Source: Nitrospirota bacterium (GTDB taxonomy: Bacteria; Nitrospirota; Thermodesulfovibrionia; Thermodesulfovibrionales; SM23-35). Taken from it: a stretch of 8,376 bases of DNA. A model generated the notes under the pieces. It saw only the letters and a program-made list of their open reading frames with translations. It ran no database searches and was not told the origin of the DNA. The stretch's first letter is position 1, and each line of letters starts with the position of its first letter. Position numbers and translations under genes: made by a program. The stretch covers positions 1 through 8,376 of the forward strand of contig JACRGU010000119.1 in NCBI GenBank assembly GCA_016212245.1. Direction: 5' to 3'. Of this stretch, positions 1 to 5,988 are shown in pieces.

Positions 1-28
1 TATATAGGCAGGTCGATGCAGATAAAAA

Positions 29-96
29 TGTCATTCCCGCGCAAGCGGGAATCCAGAAAAGCAAAAATATAGATTCCTGCCTTCGCAGGAATGACA
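29..96. repeat. Paired-hairpin palindromic repeat, GTCATTCCC type (copy 1)
   Basis: Two perfect 8-bp stem hairpins lie head to tail: ATTCCCGC/GCGGGAAT (33-40 with 45-52, loop GCAA) and ATTCCTGC/GCAGGAAT (73-80 with 85-92, loop CTTC). The ends form an outer inverted repeat, TGTCATTCC (29-37) against GGAATGACA (88-96), so the unit could also fold as one long hairpin. There is no coding capacity for a transposase. Units of this form are widespread REP/MITE-like intergenic repeats in many Gram-negative genomes. A related copy lies at 3072-3124. Its role here, upstream of hisF, is unknown. Confidence 0.85.
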
Positions 97-154
97 GGCG
101 GTGGGGTATTTTTGTATTTTTAATTTTTATTTTTGGATTTTCTTTGGAGAATAG

Positions 155-997
155 ATGCTTGCTAAAAGAATAATCCCCTGTCTCGATGTAAAAGATGGGC
201 GTGTTGTTAAAGGTGTAAGTTTTGTCAATTTAAGAGACGCGGGAGACCCTGTCGAGAATGCAAAATTTTATGATGAACAGGGTGCTGATGAACTTATCTT
301 CCTTGATATTACAGCCTCCCACGAGAAAAGAAAGATAATACTTGATGTGGTGATGAGGACTGCTGAAGAGGTCTTTATGCCCCTTACAGTAGGTGGTGGG
401 ATAAGAACACTCGATGATATAAGAGAACTATTAAAATCAGGCTGTGATAAGGTCTCAATAAATACCGCTGCGGTCAAAGACCCTTATTTTATAAAAAGGG
501 CTTCTGAAAGGTTCGGGAGTCAATGTATTGTTATTGCTATTGATGCCAAAAAAGTTACTGGCAGACTGAATGGTGTAACAGAAGAACAATGGTTTAGCGA
601 TCCATCTTTGAAAGAAGTCTGTCTTAAATATCCTTCTATCAATGAAACTGTCTGGGCTATATCAACACATGGCGGTAGAAAGATGAGGCTAATTGATGCT
701 GTAAAATGGGCAAAGAAAATGGAAGAACTCGGTGCTGGTGAAATACTACTTACGAGTATGGACAGAGATGGGACAAAGGACGGCTATGATATTGAACTGA
801 CAAGGACAATAGCAGAAGCTGTATCAATCCCTGTTATCGCCTCTGGAGGAGTAGGAACACTTAAACATCTCTATGAAGGACTCGTTTATGGGAAGGCAGA
901 TGCTGCGCTAGCGGCATCAATATTCCATTACAGGGAATATACTATTAGGGAGGCAAAAGAATATCTGAGGTCTAAAGGAGTGCCTGTCAGGCTATAA
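155..997 (+). CDS. hisF: Imidazole glycerol phosphate synthase, cyclase subunit HisF
   Basis: HisF is the cytosolic cyclase half of IGP synthase. With ammonia from the HisH glutaminase it converts PRFAR to imidazole glycerol phosphate and AICAR in histidine biosynthesis. The (beta-alpha)8 barrel is complete. It has the N-terminal RIIPCLDVKDGRVVKG motif with catalytic Asp11, the phosphate-binding GGGIRT (80-85), catalytic Asp130 in AIDAK, then LLTSMDRDGTKDGYD (198-212) and VIASGGVG (227-234). At 280 residues it is longer than the usual 250-255. The excess, about 29 residues near 138-167, lies between Asp130 and THGGRK, in the loop after strand beta5. Reading frame is intact on both sides, so this is an insertion, not a frameshift. 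The ATG has a TGGAGA ribosome site at 145-150. No other his genes are present in the window. The 3' end overlaps the convergent PP-loop gene by 11 bp. Identity is very secure. Confidence 0.97.
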   Translation: MLAKRIIPCLDVKDGRVVKGVSFVNLRDAGDPVENAKFYDEQGADELIFLDITASHEKRKIILDVVMRTAEEVFMPLTVGGGIRTLDDIRELLKSGCDKVSINTAAVKDPYFIKRASERFGSQCIVIAIDAKKVTGRLNGVTEEQWFSDPSLKEVCLKYPSINETVWAISTHGGRKMRLIDAVKWAKKMEELGAGEILLTSMDRDGTKDGYDIELTRTIAEAVSIPVIASGGVGTLKHLYEGLVYGKADAALAASIFHYREYTIREAKEYLRSKGVPVRL

Positions 998-2009
998 CTC
1001 TCTTTTTCCTCTCTATCCTGTAGTTTTCAATCAGGTCAGTGCTTGCAGGAGGAACACTTATCCTGAAGGAATCTCCTGCCTTTATGACTGTCACCTTCAC
1101 TCCAGAGAGATTCTTTGCATCAGAGTATCTTGCACATAGAGATGCTGCAAGAGATAAAAAATTTTCTGCCCCTTCCCCTGACAACAGTGTTACTGGACTT
1201 CCAACATTCTCTACTTTAAGCAAATAATCGTATTCGCCAGAAAGGGATTCTATCCTGGTGTTTTCTTCCTTATTTCTGCCAATAATTACCTTGCACGAAG
1301 GGGACATCCTGAAGTGCCTTCCGACCCTCAATAAGTGTAATTCATTCAAAGATGGATCCGGATTATGTCGCAGGAGTTCACTCAGACGATATGAATAATT
1401 TGGGTCTGTTAAAAGGCATCCGCCTGCAGGTGCAGGATAATCCGTAAGCCCAAATTCCCTCGCAAGGGCTATCTGCGGCTTTCTGGAGCGTCCGTTGAAG
1501 TCGTAGAGCATATCCCTGTTAACAATTCCTCTGGCCTCAGGAATTGTAACCTTCAAGAGTTTTGCACTGAGTGGCCTCAACACATAACCGGTGACCCCTG
1601 CCTCTCTGTCAATAATATTGAATGTATCTCTCCTCTGACTCATCGGCCTCTGGCCGAGCACCTCTCCTGTTACAATAAAATCCGCTCCTGCCATCTCCAT
1701 AAATTCTCTTGCCTCTTTGAGCATAAGGATTCTGCAATCTATGCATGGATTCATATTCTTCCCATGGCCAAATTCAGGATTCTTTACTATCTCTATGAAT
1801 TTATCTGATAGGTGGCAGAGCTTAGCCTCAAAACCAAATCTCTCTGCGACAGGAAAAGGGTTTTTAGAGCATGAAGACCTGTCAGATATATCACACCCGA
1901 GATATGTCAGAAATGTTATTGCCTTGACCTCGATATCCTGCTTTAAAACTGTGAGGATTGCAAGTGTGCTGTCAAGACCGCCTGAGAATAATGCTACTGC
2001 CCTTGCCAT
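987..2009 (-). CDS. PP-loop ATPase, MnmA/ThiI-like tRNA sulfurtransferase family, with NFACT-R-like C-terminal domain
   Basis: This is probably an ATP-dependent enzyme that activates a tRNA base by adenylation for sulfur insertion. The exact base is not known from sequence. The N-terminal half is a PP-loop adenylyltransferase fold: SGGLDS (9-14) binds the ATP pyrophosphate, and GEVLGQRPMSQ (115-125) is typical of the MnmA/ThiI-like group. Cys89 and Cys92 form a CxxC in NPCIDCR, and Cys198 lies in PAGGCLLTD. This spacing recalls thiolases that either use two catalytic cysteines or hold an Fe-S cluster on three. Residues about 230-330 include VIIGRNKEEN (241-250) and resemble the NFACT-R/DUF814 RNA-binding domain. 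The ATG lies 16 bp inside the end of rfaE1, so translational coupling is likely, but no strong Shine-Dalgarno is visible. The start is chosen because MARAVALFSGG begins directly at the first beta strand. Not canonical MnmA or full ThiI (no THUMP domain). Confidence 0.8.
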   Translation of the reverse strand: MARAVALFSGGLDSTLAILTVLKQDIEVKAITFLTYLGCDISDRSSCSKNPFPVAERFGFEAKLCHLSDKFIEIVKNPEFGHGKNMNPCIDCRILMLKEAREFMEMAGADFIVTGEVLGQRPMSQRRDTFNIIDREAGVTGYVLRPLSAKLLKVTIPEARGIVNRDMLYDFNGRSRKPQIALAREFGLTDYPAPAGGCLLTDPNYSYRLSELLRHNPDPSLNELHLLRVGRHFRMSPSCKVIIGRNKEENTRIESLSGEYDYLLKVENVGSPVTLLSGEGAENFLSLAASLCARYSDAKNLSGVKVTVIKAGDSFRISVPPASTDLIENYRIERKKRVIA

Positions 2010-2989
2010 AAAATTAGTGACGAGTGACGGTTTTTGAAAGACCGTATCATTTTCTCGGGTGTCGGAACTGCTGTGCCAACCTCTCCTACAACTATACCTG
2101 CTGCATGATTTGCAATGATTGCAGCCTCCTCCATGTTTGCACCTGCTACATATGCGATAGTAAATGCCGATATCACTGTATCCCCTGCACCGGTTACATC
2201 ATATACATGTCTTGCCACAGTAGGAATATGCACTACTCTATCTTTCTCAAAAAGGCTCATACCGTATTCGCCACGGGTAATCAGCACTGCATCACATGAG
2301 ACCTTTCTTAAAAGCGCCCTGCCTGCACTTATAAGAGATTTCTCATCTTTAATCTCTATGCCTGAAGCAGCAGATGCCTCAGTAACATTAGGTGTAATAA
2401 GTGAAACATTTTTATAACAGTGAAAGTGACTGACCTTTGGATCAACCGAGACAAAGACCTTTTCTTTCTTAGAAAATTTTACTACATCTCTCACCAGTTC
2501 AGAAGACACAACGCCCTTCTTGTAATCGGATATAATCACTGCATCATGGCTCGACATTACCTTACTTATATAATCCAGGAGCCCCCTGAGACTTTTCCCC
2601 TCAACCCTCTCTTTATCTTCCCTATCAAACCTTACTACCTGCTGATTATGTGCTATTACCCTTGTCTTGACTGTTGTGGGTCTTGAGCACCGAAATATCC
2701 CTCCACATTGTATCCCCTTCTCTTCCAGCATATTAATCAAGACATCTCCAGCCCTATCGTTGCCTGCTACACCAACTATTGTTGCATGGCCTCCGAGGGC
2801 TACTATGTTATTTGCGACATTTGAGGCCCCTCCAAGAAGAAAGTTCTCGTCTGTAACCTCAACAACAGGGACAGGGGCTTCTGGAGATATCCTGTTCACC
2901 TTTCCCCATATATAGCGGTCGAGGATTAAATCTCCAATAACAAGTATCTTCTTCTTTTCAAATTCTTTCAGAATCTTCCTGTAATTCAT
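1994..2989 (-). CDS. rfaE1: D-glycero-beta-D-manno-heptose-7-phosphate kinase (HldE N-terminal domain type)
   Basis: This PfkB/ribokinase-family sugar kinase phosphorylates D-glycero-D-manno-heptose 7-phosphate at C1, an early cytosolic step toward ADP-heptose for the LPS inner core. The N-terminal VIGDLILDRYIWGKVNRISPEAPVP region (17-41), GGASNVANN (53-61) and the PfkB signature DVTGAGDT (264-271, catalytic Asp270) are typical of RfaE1/HldA. At 331 residues it is the kinase domain only. The adenylyltransferase half found in fused HldE is absent, so a separate rfaE2/hldC should exist elsewhere. The last ten residues (HSSLILWQGQ) follow the expected family end and are partly encoded by a two-unit 7-bp repeat (2016-2029), which looks like a later 3' extension. 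The ATG at 2989 has only a weak ribosome site. The gene lies 135 bp downstream of the porin and overlaps the next gene by 16 bp. Confidence 0.93.
   Translation of the reverse strand: MNYRKILKEFEKKKILVIGDLILDRYIWGKVNRISPEAPVPVVEVTDENFLLGGASNVANNIVALGGHATIVGVAGNDRAGDVLINMLEEKGIQCGGIFRCSRPTTVKTRVIAHNQQVVRFDREDKERVEGKSLRGLLDYISKVMSSHDAVIISDYKKGVVSSELVRDVVKFSKKEKVFVSVDPKVSHFHCYKNVSLITPNVTEASAASGIEIKDEKSLISAGRALLRKVSCDAVLITRGEYGMSLFEKDRVVHIPTVARHVYDVTGAGDTVISAFTIAYVAGANMEEAAIIANHAAGIVVGEVGTAVPTPEKMIRSFKNRHSSLILWQGQ
2016..2029. repeat. Two tandem copies of the 7-mer AGTGACG at the rfaE1 / PP-loop gene junction
   Basis: AGTGACG occurs twice without a gap (2016-2022, 2023-2029). On the minus strand this reads CGTCACTCGTCACT and encodes part of the C-terminal tail of RfaE1 just before the overlapping ATG of the PP-loop gene. 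The 7-bp period matches that of the arrays in tgt at 5365-5430, although the unit sequence differs. Two copies alone could be chance, so the link is an inference. Confidence 0.5.
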
Positions 2990-3071
2990 AACTTTTTAAA
3001 GATAAACCACTATCGGATAAAAAATCAATTTCTTGATAATTCCCTGTAGCTTGCTAAAGGGTTACCTTATA

Positions 3072-3124
3072 GTCATTCCCACGAAAGTGGGAATCCAGAT
3101 TTGTCCCTGCGAAAGCAGGGGACC
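3072..3124. repeat. Paired-hairpin palindromic repeat, GTCATTCCC type (copy 2), at the porin 3' end
   Basis: The first hairpin is ATTCCCAC/GTGGGAAT (3075-3082 with 3087-3094, loop GAAA). The second is GTCCCTGC/GCAGGGGAC (3103-3110 with 3115-3123, loop GAAA, one bulged G). The first half matches copy 1 (29-56) closely. The one stem difference is compensated: G-C in copy 1 is replaced by A-T here, so base pairing is kept. The second half is diverged. The porin stop codon (3125-3127) directly abuts the unit, so transcripts of the porin would carry the hairpins at once after the stop. There is no U-run for a standard intrinsic terminator, but an RNA-stabilising or terminating role is possible. 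Confidence 0.8.
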
Positions 3125-4699
3125 CTAAAAAGAGATATTGACCTCAAAATATGGCCACCAGTAATGCTGGTATCTGGAACTTCCAAAGATAGGAAAAGCG
3201 CCATCCTCTGCTTTATGTTTAGAGTATTTAAAGTCTATAAGACCGAGGCGTAATCGCACCTTTTCATATAAATAGTAATCATAATAGATATCCCATACCT
3301 CAGCATTAAATGGATAAAATCCTACAACAGTGCTCGTTCCGGCGGGATTATAAAAATAATTATTGGCAGGTTGTAAGACAGTTCCCTTTCTCCTGAATCC
3401 ACGATAGTTGAAGGGATTGATCCAGGCATCACTACCCTTTGCAAACTCAACACATAATTGCTGATTAAAGGTAATCAAATCTCCTGTGTTAAAACCCATA
3501 TACCATATACGGCCAGGGGAGCCCTCTCCTTTATATGTTTGGGCAGCTCCACCACCGGGTCTGTAGGTATGTTGGGGTATCTTAAAATGGCTGTAGTAGC
3601 CCGCCCCATATAGTTGAAAACCTAATAACTGTGTATCTGCATAGAGGCCAGTTAGATAATAATCGGTCTTAATATCTGGTACAGAAGAGGCAATGTTATT
3701 CAGGGTCATGGGTGTATTGGGTATGTGCCACTCATCCATATAAAGACCACTCAGGATAAGTGCGGTATCCTTACCCACCTTCAACTGTCCCTGAGCAAGG
3801 TATACGTCAGCATCAGCAGGCGCGCTGATTTTTCGCTCATCGTATTTCAGGTATCCCACTATGATTCCGGTTTTGTCTTTCACCTTTGCCTCATAAGGCT
3901 TAAGTGCAGGGGCTTTTTCTGATTTCCTGGATTCTCCCCATAACCTCTTTTTTGTCCAGGGTAATTCTATGTTATCGAGGGCAGTTTGAGGGGCATCCCA
4001 TTTAAATAATGTCCCATCAATCTCAGAGTCTATAAATAGTCTGGGGAAAAGACTCCGTTCCGCGCGCGAGGGGGGGCCATCTAACCCGGGGAGGCGTCCG
4101 ATATACCATGTAGTATTCAATGTGGATACCTTAAAGGTTGCATATGCCTGCTCAAACCTAGGAGTTATGTCATGTCCGATACTTGCTTCAAAGGAATTTG
4201 GTTTGCCAAATGGATCGGTTGGAGAAGTATCAAAAGCACCCCAGCGTTTGTTCATAGTAAGACGGGCATAGAAATCCACAATGTCAGGTACAACCTCAGC
4301 ATGGGCATTTAATCTGATTCGAACAGGGAAGGAAGTCTCATCGAGTAATTTAATATTTCCTGCTGGTTGGCCACCACCATAGAAGCCAGCATCAGTTTTT
4401 CCTGTCTCACTAACTATACGAAAACGGGCCTCACCACTTAGTTCGATGCGATCCTTAAGTGTCTTCTTTTCAGCCTTTTCTGCCTTTTTCTCAACCTCTG
4501 CAACCTTCTTTTCAGCCTCTTTTGTTTTTATTTCGCTTTCAACCTGTCTTTTTTCTAACTCCTCTATCCGCTTTAGAAGTCTCTTAACCTCCTCTTTAAG
4601 CTGTTCTATCTCTGTGGATGGGTCTGCTGCAATTGCAGGCGAACCCCATACTCCTAAAATGAAAATAAAAACAAAAAAAGAACCCCACACCCTCTTCAT
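3125..4699 (-). CDS. DUF3373-like outer-membrane beta-barrel porin with N-terminal coiled coil
   Basis: This is a 524-residue outer-membrane protein, probably a channel. The substrate cannot be read from sequence. Residues 1-25 are a Sec signal peptide: MKR, a hydrophobic core, then a likely cleavage at PAIA-A. Residues about 28-81 form a lysine/glutamate-rich coiled coil, expected to sit in the periplasm as a stalk or oligomerisation element. The rest alternates aromatic and polar residues in beta-strand fashion and ends in YFEVNISF, with the terminal phenylalanine recognised by the BAM machinery. The overall pattern resembles DUF3373 proteins of anaerobic and sulfur-cycling bacteria. That family call is from memory of the type, not a search. 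The ATG is supported by a strong ribosome site, TAGGAGGT (4708-4715), 8 nt upstream, and by a promoter at 4739-4767. A run of seven G (4070-4076, C7 on the coding strand) next to (CG)4 lies inside the gene. Confidence 0.8.
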   Translation of the reverse strand: MKRVWGSFFVFIFILGVWGSPAIAADPSTEIEQLKEEVKRLLKRIEELEKRQVESEIKTKEAEKKVAEVEKKAEKAEKKTLKDRIELSGEARFRIVSETGKTDAGFYGGGQPAGNIKLLDETSFPVRIRLNAHAEVVPDIVDFYARLTMNKRWGAFDTSPTDPFGKPNSFEASIGHDITPRFEQAYATFKVSTLNTTWYIGRLPGLDGPPSRAERSLFPRLFIDSEIDGTLFKWDAPQTALDNIELPWTKKRLWGESRKSEKAPALKPYEAKVKDKTGIIVGYLKYDERKISAPADADVYLAQGQLKVGKDTALILSGLYMDEWHIPNTPMTLNNIASSVPDIKTDYYLTGLYADTQLLGFQLYGAGYYSHFKIPQHTYRPGGGAAQTYKGEGSPGRIWYMGFNTGDLITFNQQLCVEFAKGSDAWINPFNYRGFRRKGTVLQPANNYFYNPAGTSTVVGFYPFNAEVWDIYYDYYLYEKVRLRLGLIDFKYSKHKAEDGAFPIFGSSRYQHYWWPYFEVNISF

Positions 4700-4707
4700 A
4701 AATTATG

Positions 4708-4715
4708 ACCTCCTA
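4708..4715 (-). promoter_or_regulatory. Strong ribosome-binding site of the porin gene
   Basis: The minus strand reads TAGGAGGT, a near-perfect Shine-Dalgarno, 8 nt before the ATG at 4699. It fixes the porin start and suggests high translation. It is the strongest such site in the window. Confidence 0.85.
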
Positions 4716-4738
4716 TTCGAGTGCAATAAAATTGCGTT

Positions 4739-4767
4739 AATATATCATGATTTAGATAGATTGTAAA
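4739..4767 (-). promoter_or_regulatory. Sigma70-type promoter of the porin gene
   Basis: On the minus strand, TTTACA (-35, 4762-4767, five of six consensus bases) and TATATT (-10, 4739-4744, five of six) are separated by exactly 17 bp. Transcription would begin near 4732, giving a leader of about 30 nt that includes the strong ribosome site. A short inverted repeat, GCAAT-AAA-ATTGC (4723-4735), covers the predicted start and could be an operator or chance. Confidence 0.65.
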
Positions 4768-4829
4768 ACAGAAATTTAGACAAATGAGTCCCATTGTGTT
4801 AAATTTTAGGAGCATAAACTTTTATTTTG

Positions 4830-4838
4830 TGATATAAA
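4830..4838 (+). promoter_or_regulatory. Possible extended -10 element for the tgt operon
   Basis: TGATATAAA matches an extended -10 (TGN followed by TATAAA). No good -35 is present 16-18 bp upstream. Transcription would begin near 4845, immediately at the GTG start of tgt, implying a leaderless or nearly leaderless message. This would fit the absence of a Shine-Dalgarno next to the GTG. The region is AT-rich, so a chance match is possible. Confidence 0.3.
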
Positions 4839-4845
4839 AATCTTT

Positions 4846-5988
4846 GTGCGGTTTAACATTATCAAGACAGATGGAAATGCACGTGCAGGTTTTATAGAGA
4901 CATCAAGGGGCGCCATCAGCACACCTGCCTTTATACCTGTCGGGACGCAAGGTGCTGTCAAGGCCATATCTCCTGATGAATTGAAAGACCTAGGTGCTGA
5001 GATAATACTATGTAATACTTATCACCTTTACCTGAGGCCAGGACACGAGACAATCTCGTCCCTCGGAGGTATTCACCAATTCATGAATTGGGATCGGACT
5101 ATACTAACAGATAGTGGTGGTTTTCAGGTCTTCAGCCTTTCTGCCCTGAGAAAGATAGAGGAAAACGGCGTACATTTTAGATCACATATTGATGGCTCGA
5201 TGCACTTTATCGGACCTAAAGAGGCGATGGAGATTCAGTCTTTACTCGGTTCTGATATAGCAATGACATTTGATGAATGTACCCCATATCCCTCATCTTA
5301 TGAATACACACTGAAATCTCTCGAGCTGACGATAAGGTGGGCAAGACGGTGCAAAGAGTTTATAAGTTCGGAGTTCGTAGTTCGGAGTTCAGGGAGTTTA
5401 ATAACTCAAAACTCAAAACTCAAAACTCAAAGCTTATTTGGAATTATTCAGGGTGGAATGTATAAGGATTTGAGAAAAAGGAGTATCGAGGGATTGGTAG
5501 AGATAGGTTTCGACGGCTATGCAGTAGGTGGTCTGAGTGTTGGCGAACCTAAAGAAGAAATGCATGGAATGATATATTTCACAGCACCTCTTCTTCCTGC
5601 CGATAAACCGAGGTATCTTATGGGGATAGGGGATCTGAAAGATATACTCATTGGAGTTGATGCCGGATTCGATATGTTTGACTGCGTGATGCCTACAAGG
5701 AATGCCAGAAACGGAACACTGTTCACAAGCAGAGGTAAGATAAGCATCAAAAGGGAGGAATTCAAGTCTGACAGGGGACCGCTTGATCCTGATTGTGGGT
5801 GTTGCACATGCAGAAATTATTCGAGGGGATACCTGAGACACATCTTTCTTTCAAAGGAGATACTCTCGATGAGATTAAATACAATACACAACCTGCATTT
5901 CTATTTTAATTTCTTCAGGAATATGAGAAAATTTATCATAAAAGGTAAATTTGTGGAGTTTAAGAGCAGATGGGAAGCGATACTTTAA
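4846..5988 (+). CDS. tgt: tRNA-guanine transglycosylase (queuine/preQ1 exchange)
   Basis: TGT exchanges guanine-34 of tRNAs for Asp, Asn, His and Tyr with preQ1, the committed step of queuosine formation in tRNA. The zinc-dependent TIM barrel is complete. It has the base-binding LTDSGGFQVFSL (87-98) with Asp89, LFGIIQGG (197-204), YAVGGLSVGE (225-234), the nucleophile Asp279 in DMFDCVMPTRNARNG, and the zinc site CGCCTC (317-322) with His348 in NTIHNL. The start is GTG. The frame is closed by a TAG at 4807-4809, and no ATG lies between that stop and residue 1, while the sequence RFNIIKTDGNARAGFIET matches the family N-terminus. AGGAG at 4808-4812 is too far away to serve it. Residues about 174-196, between RRCKEF and LFGIIQGG, are encoded by two inverted 7-bp repeat arrays. 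This loop is about 15 residues longer than in E. coli Tgt. The gene overlaps the CDF gene by 19 bp. Confidence 0.96.
   Translation: MRFNIIKTDGNARAGFIETSRGAISTPAFIPVGTQGAVKAISPDELKDLGAEIILCNTYHLYLRPGHETISSLGGIHQFMNWDRTILTDSGGFQVFSLSALRKIEENGVHFRSHIDGSMHFIGPKEAMEIQSLLGSDIAMTFDECTPYPSSYEYTLKSLELTIRWARRCKEFISSEFVVRSSGSLITQNSKLKTQSLFGIIQGGMYKDLRKRSIEGLVEIGFDGYAVGGLSVGEPKEEMHGMIYFTAPLLPADKPRYLMGIGDLKDILIGVDAGFDMFDCVMPTRNARNGTLFTSRGKISIKREEFKSDRGPLDPDCGCCTCRNYSRGYLRHIFLSKEILSMRLNTIHNLHFYFNFFRNMRKFIIKGKFVEFKSRWEAIL
5365..5430. repeat. Two inverted heptanucleotide tandem arrays in frame inside tgt
   Basis: The left array is four units: AGTTCGG, AGTTCGT, AGTTCGG, AGTTCAG (5365-5392). The right array is four perfect AACTCAA units (5403-5430). 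The cores are complementary (AGTT against AACT; GAGTT on opposite strands), so the block can fold as an imperfect hairpin of about 66 nt. It contains no stop in the tgt frame and encodes a serine/threonine/glutamine-rich loop. It resembles the short tandemly repeated repetitive (STRR) heptamers known from filamentous cyanobacteria. Common origin is not claimed. Confidence 0.85.

Noticed and set aside
97..154. T-rich stretch between the repeat and hisF, considered as a terminator tail or promoter.
   Set aside because: The T-runs do not directly follow a stem and no -35/-10 pair with proper spacing was found. I see no supported function.
548..670. HisF length excess considered as a double frameshift or sequencing error.
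   Set aside because: The family motifs on both sides are in the same frame and the inserted peptide has normal composition without stops, so a true insertion is simpler.
1717..2915. Plus-strand open frames of 80-106 codons opposite rfaE1 and the PP-loop gene.
   Set aside because: They are antisense shadows of well-recognised genes, with no family resemblance and no ribosome sites.
2993..3030. Possible minus-strand promoter for rfaE1 (TTGATT at 3023-3028 and TATCTT at 2999-3004, spacing 18).
   Set aside because: Each hexamer matches only four of six consensus bases, and the start would fall within a few bases of the ATG. The region is AT-rich, so chance is likely. rfaE1 may simply be read from the porin promoter.
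29..3124. GTCATTCCC repeats considered as a CRISPR array or as Neisseria dRS3 elements.
   Set aside because: Only two distant copies, no regular spacers and no cas genes. The ATTCCC-N8-GGGAAT core fits dRS3, but such hairpins occur in many unrelated bacteria and the genes here are not neisserial.
4723..4735. Inverted repeat GCAAT-AAA-ATTGC at the predicted porin transcription start, considered as an operator.
   Set aside because: Five-base arms in an AT-rich region are expected by chance and no regulator gene is nearby. It is noted under the promoter only.
5434..5841. Minus-strand open frames of 96 and 135 codons opposite tgt.
   Set aside because: tgt is certain on the plus strand; these antisense frames show no conserved motif or start signal.
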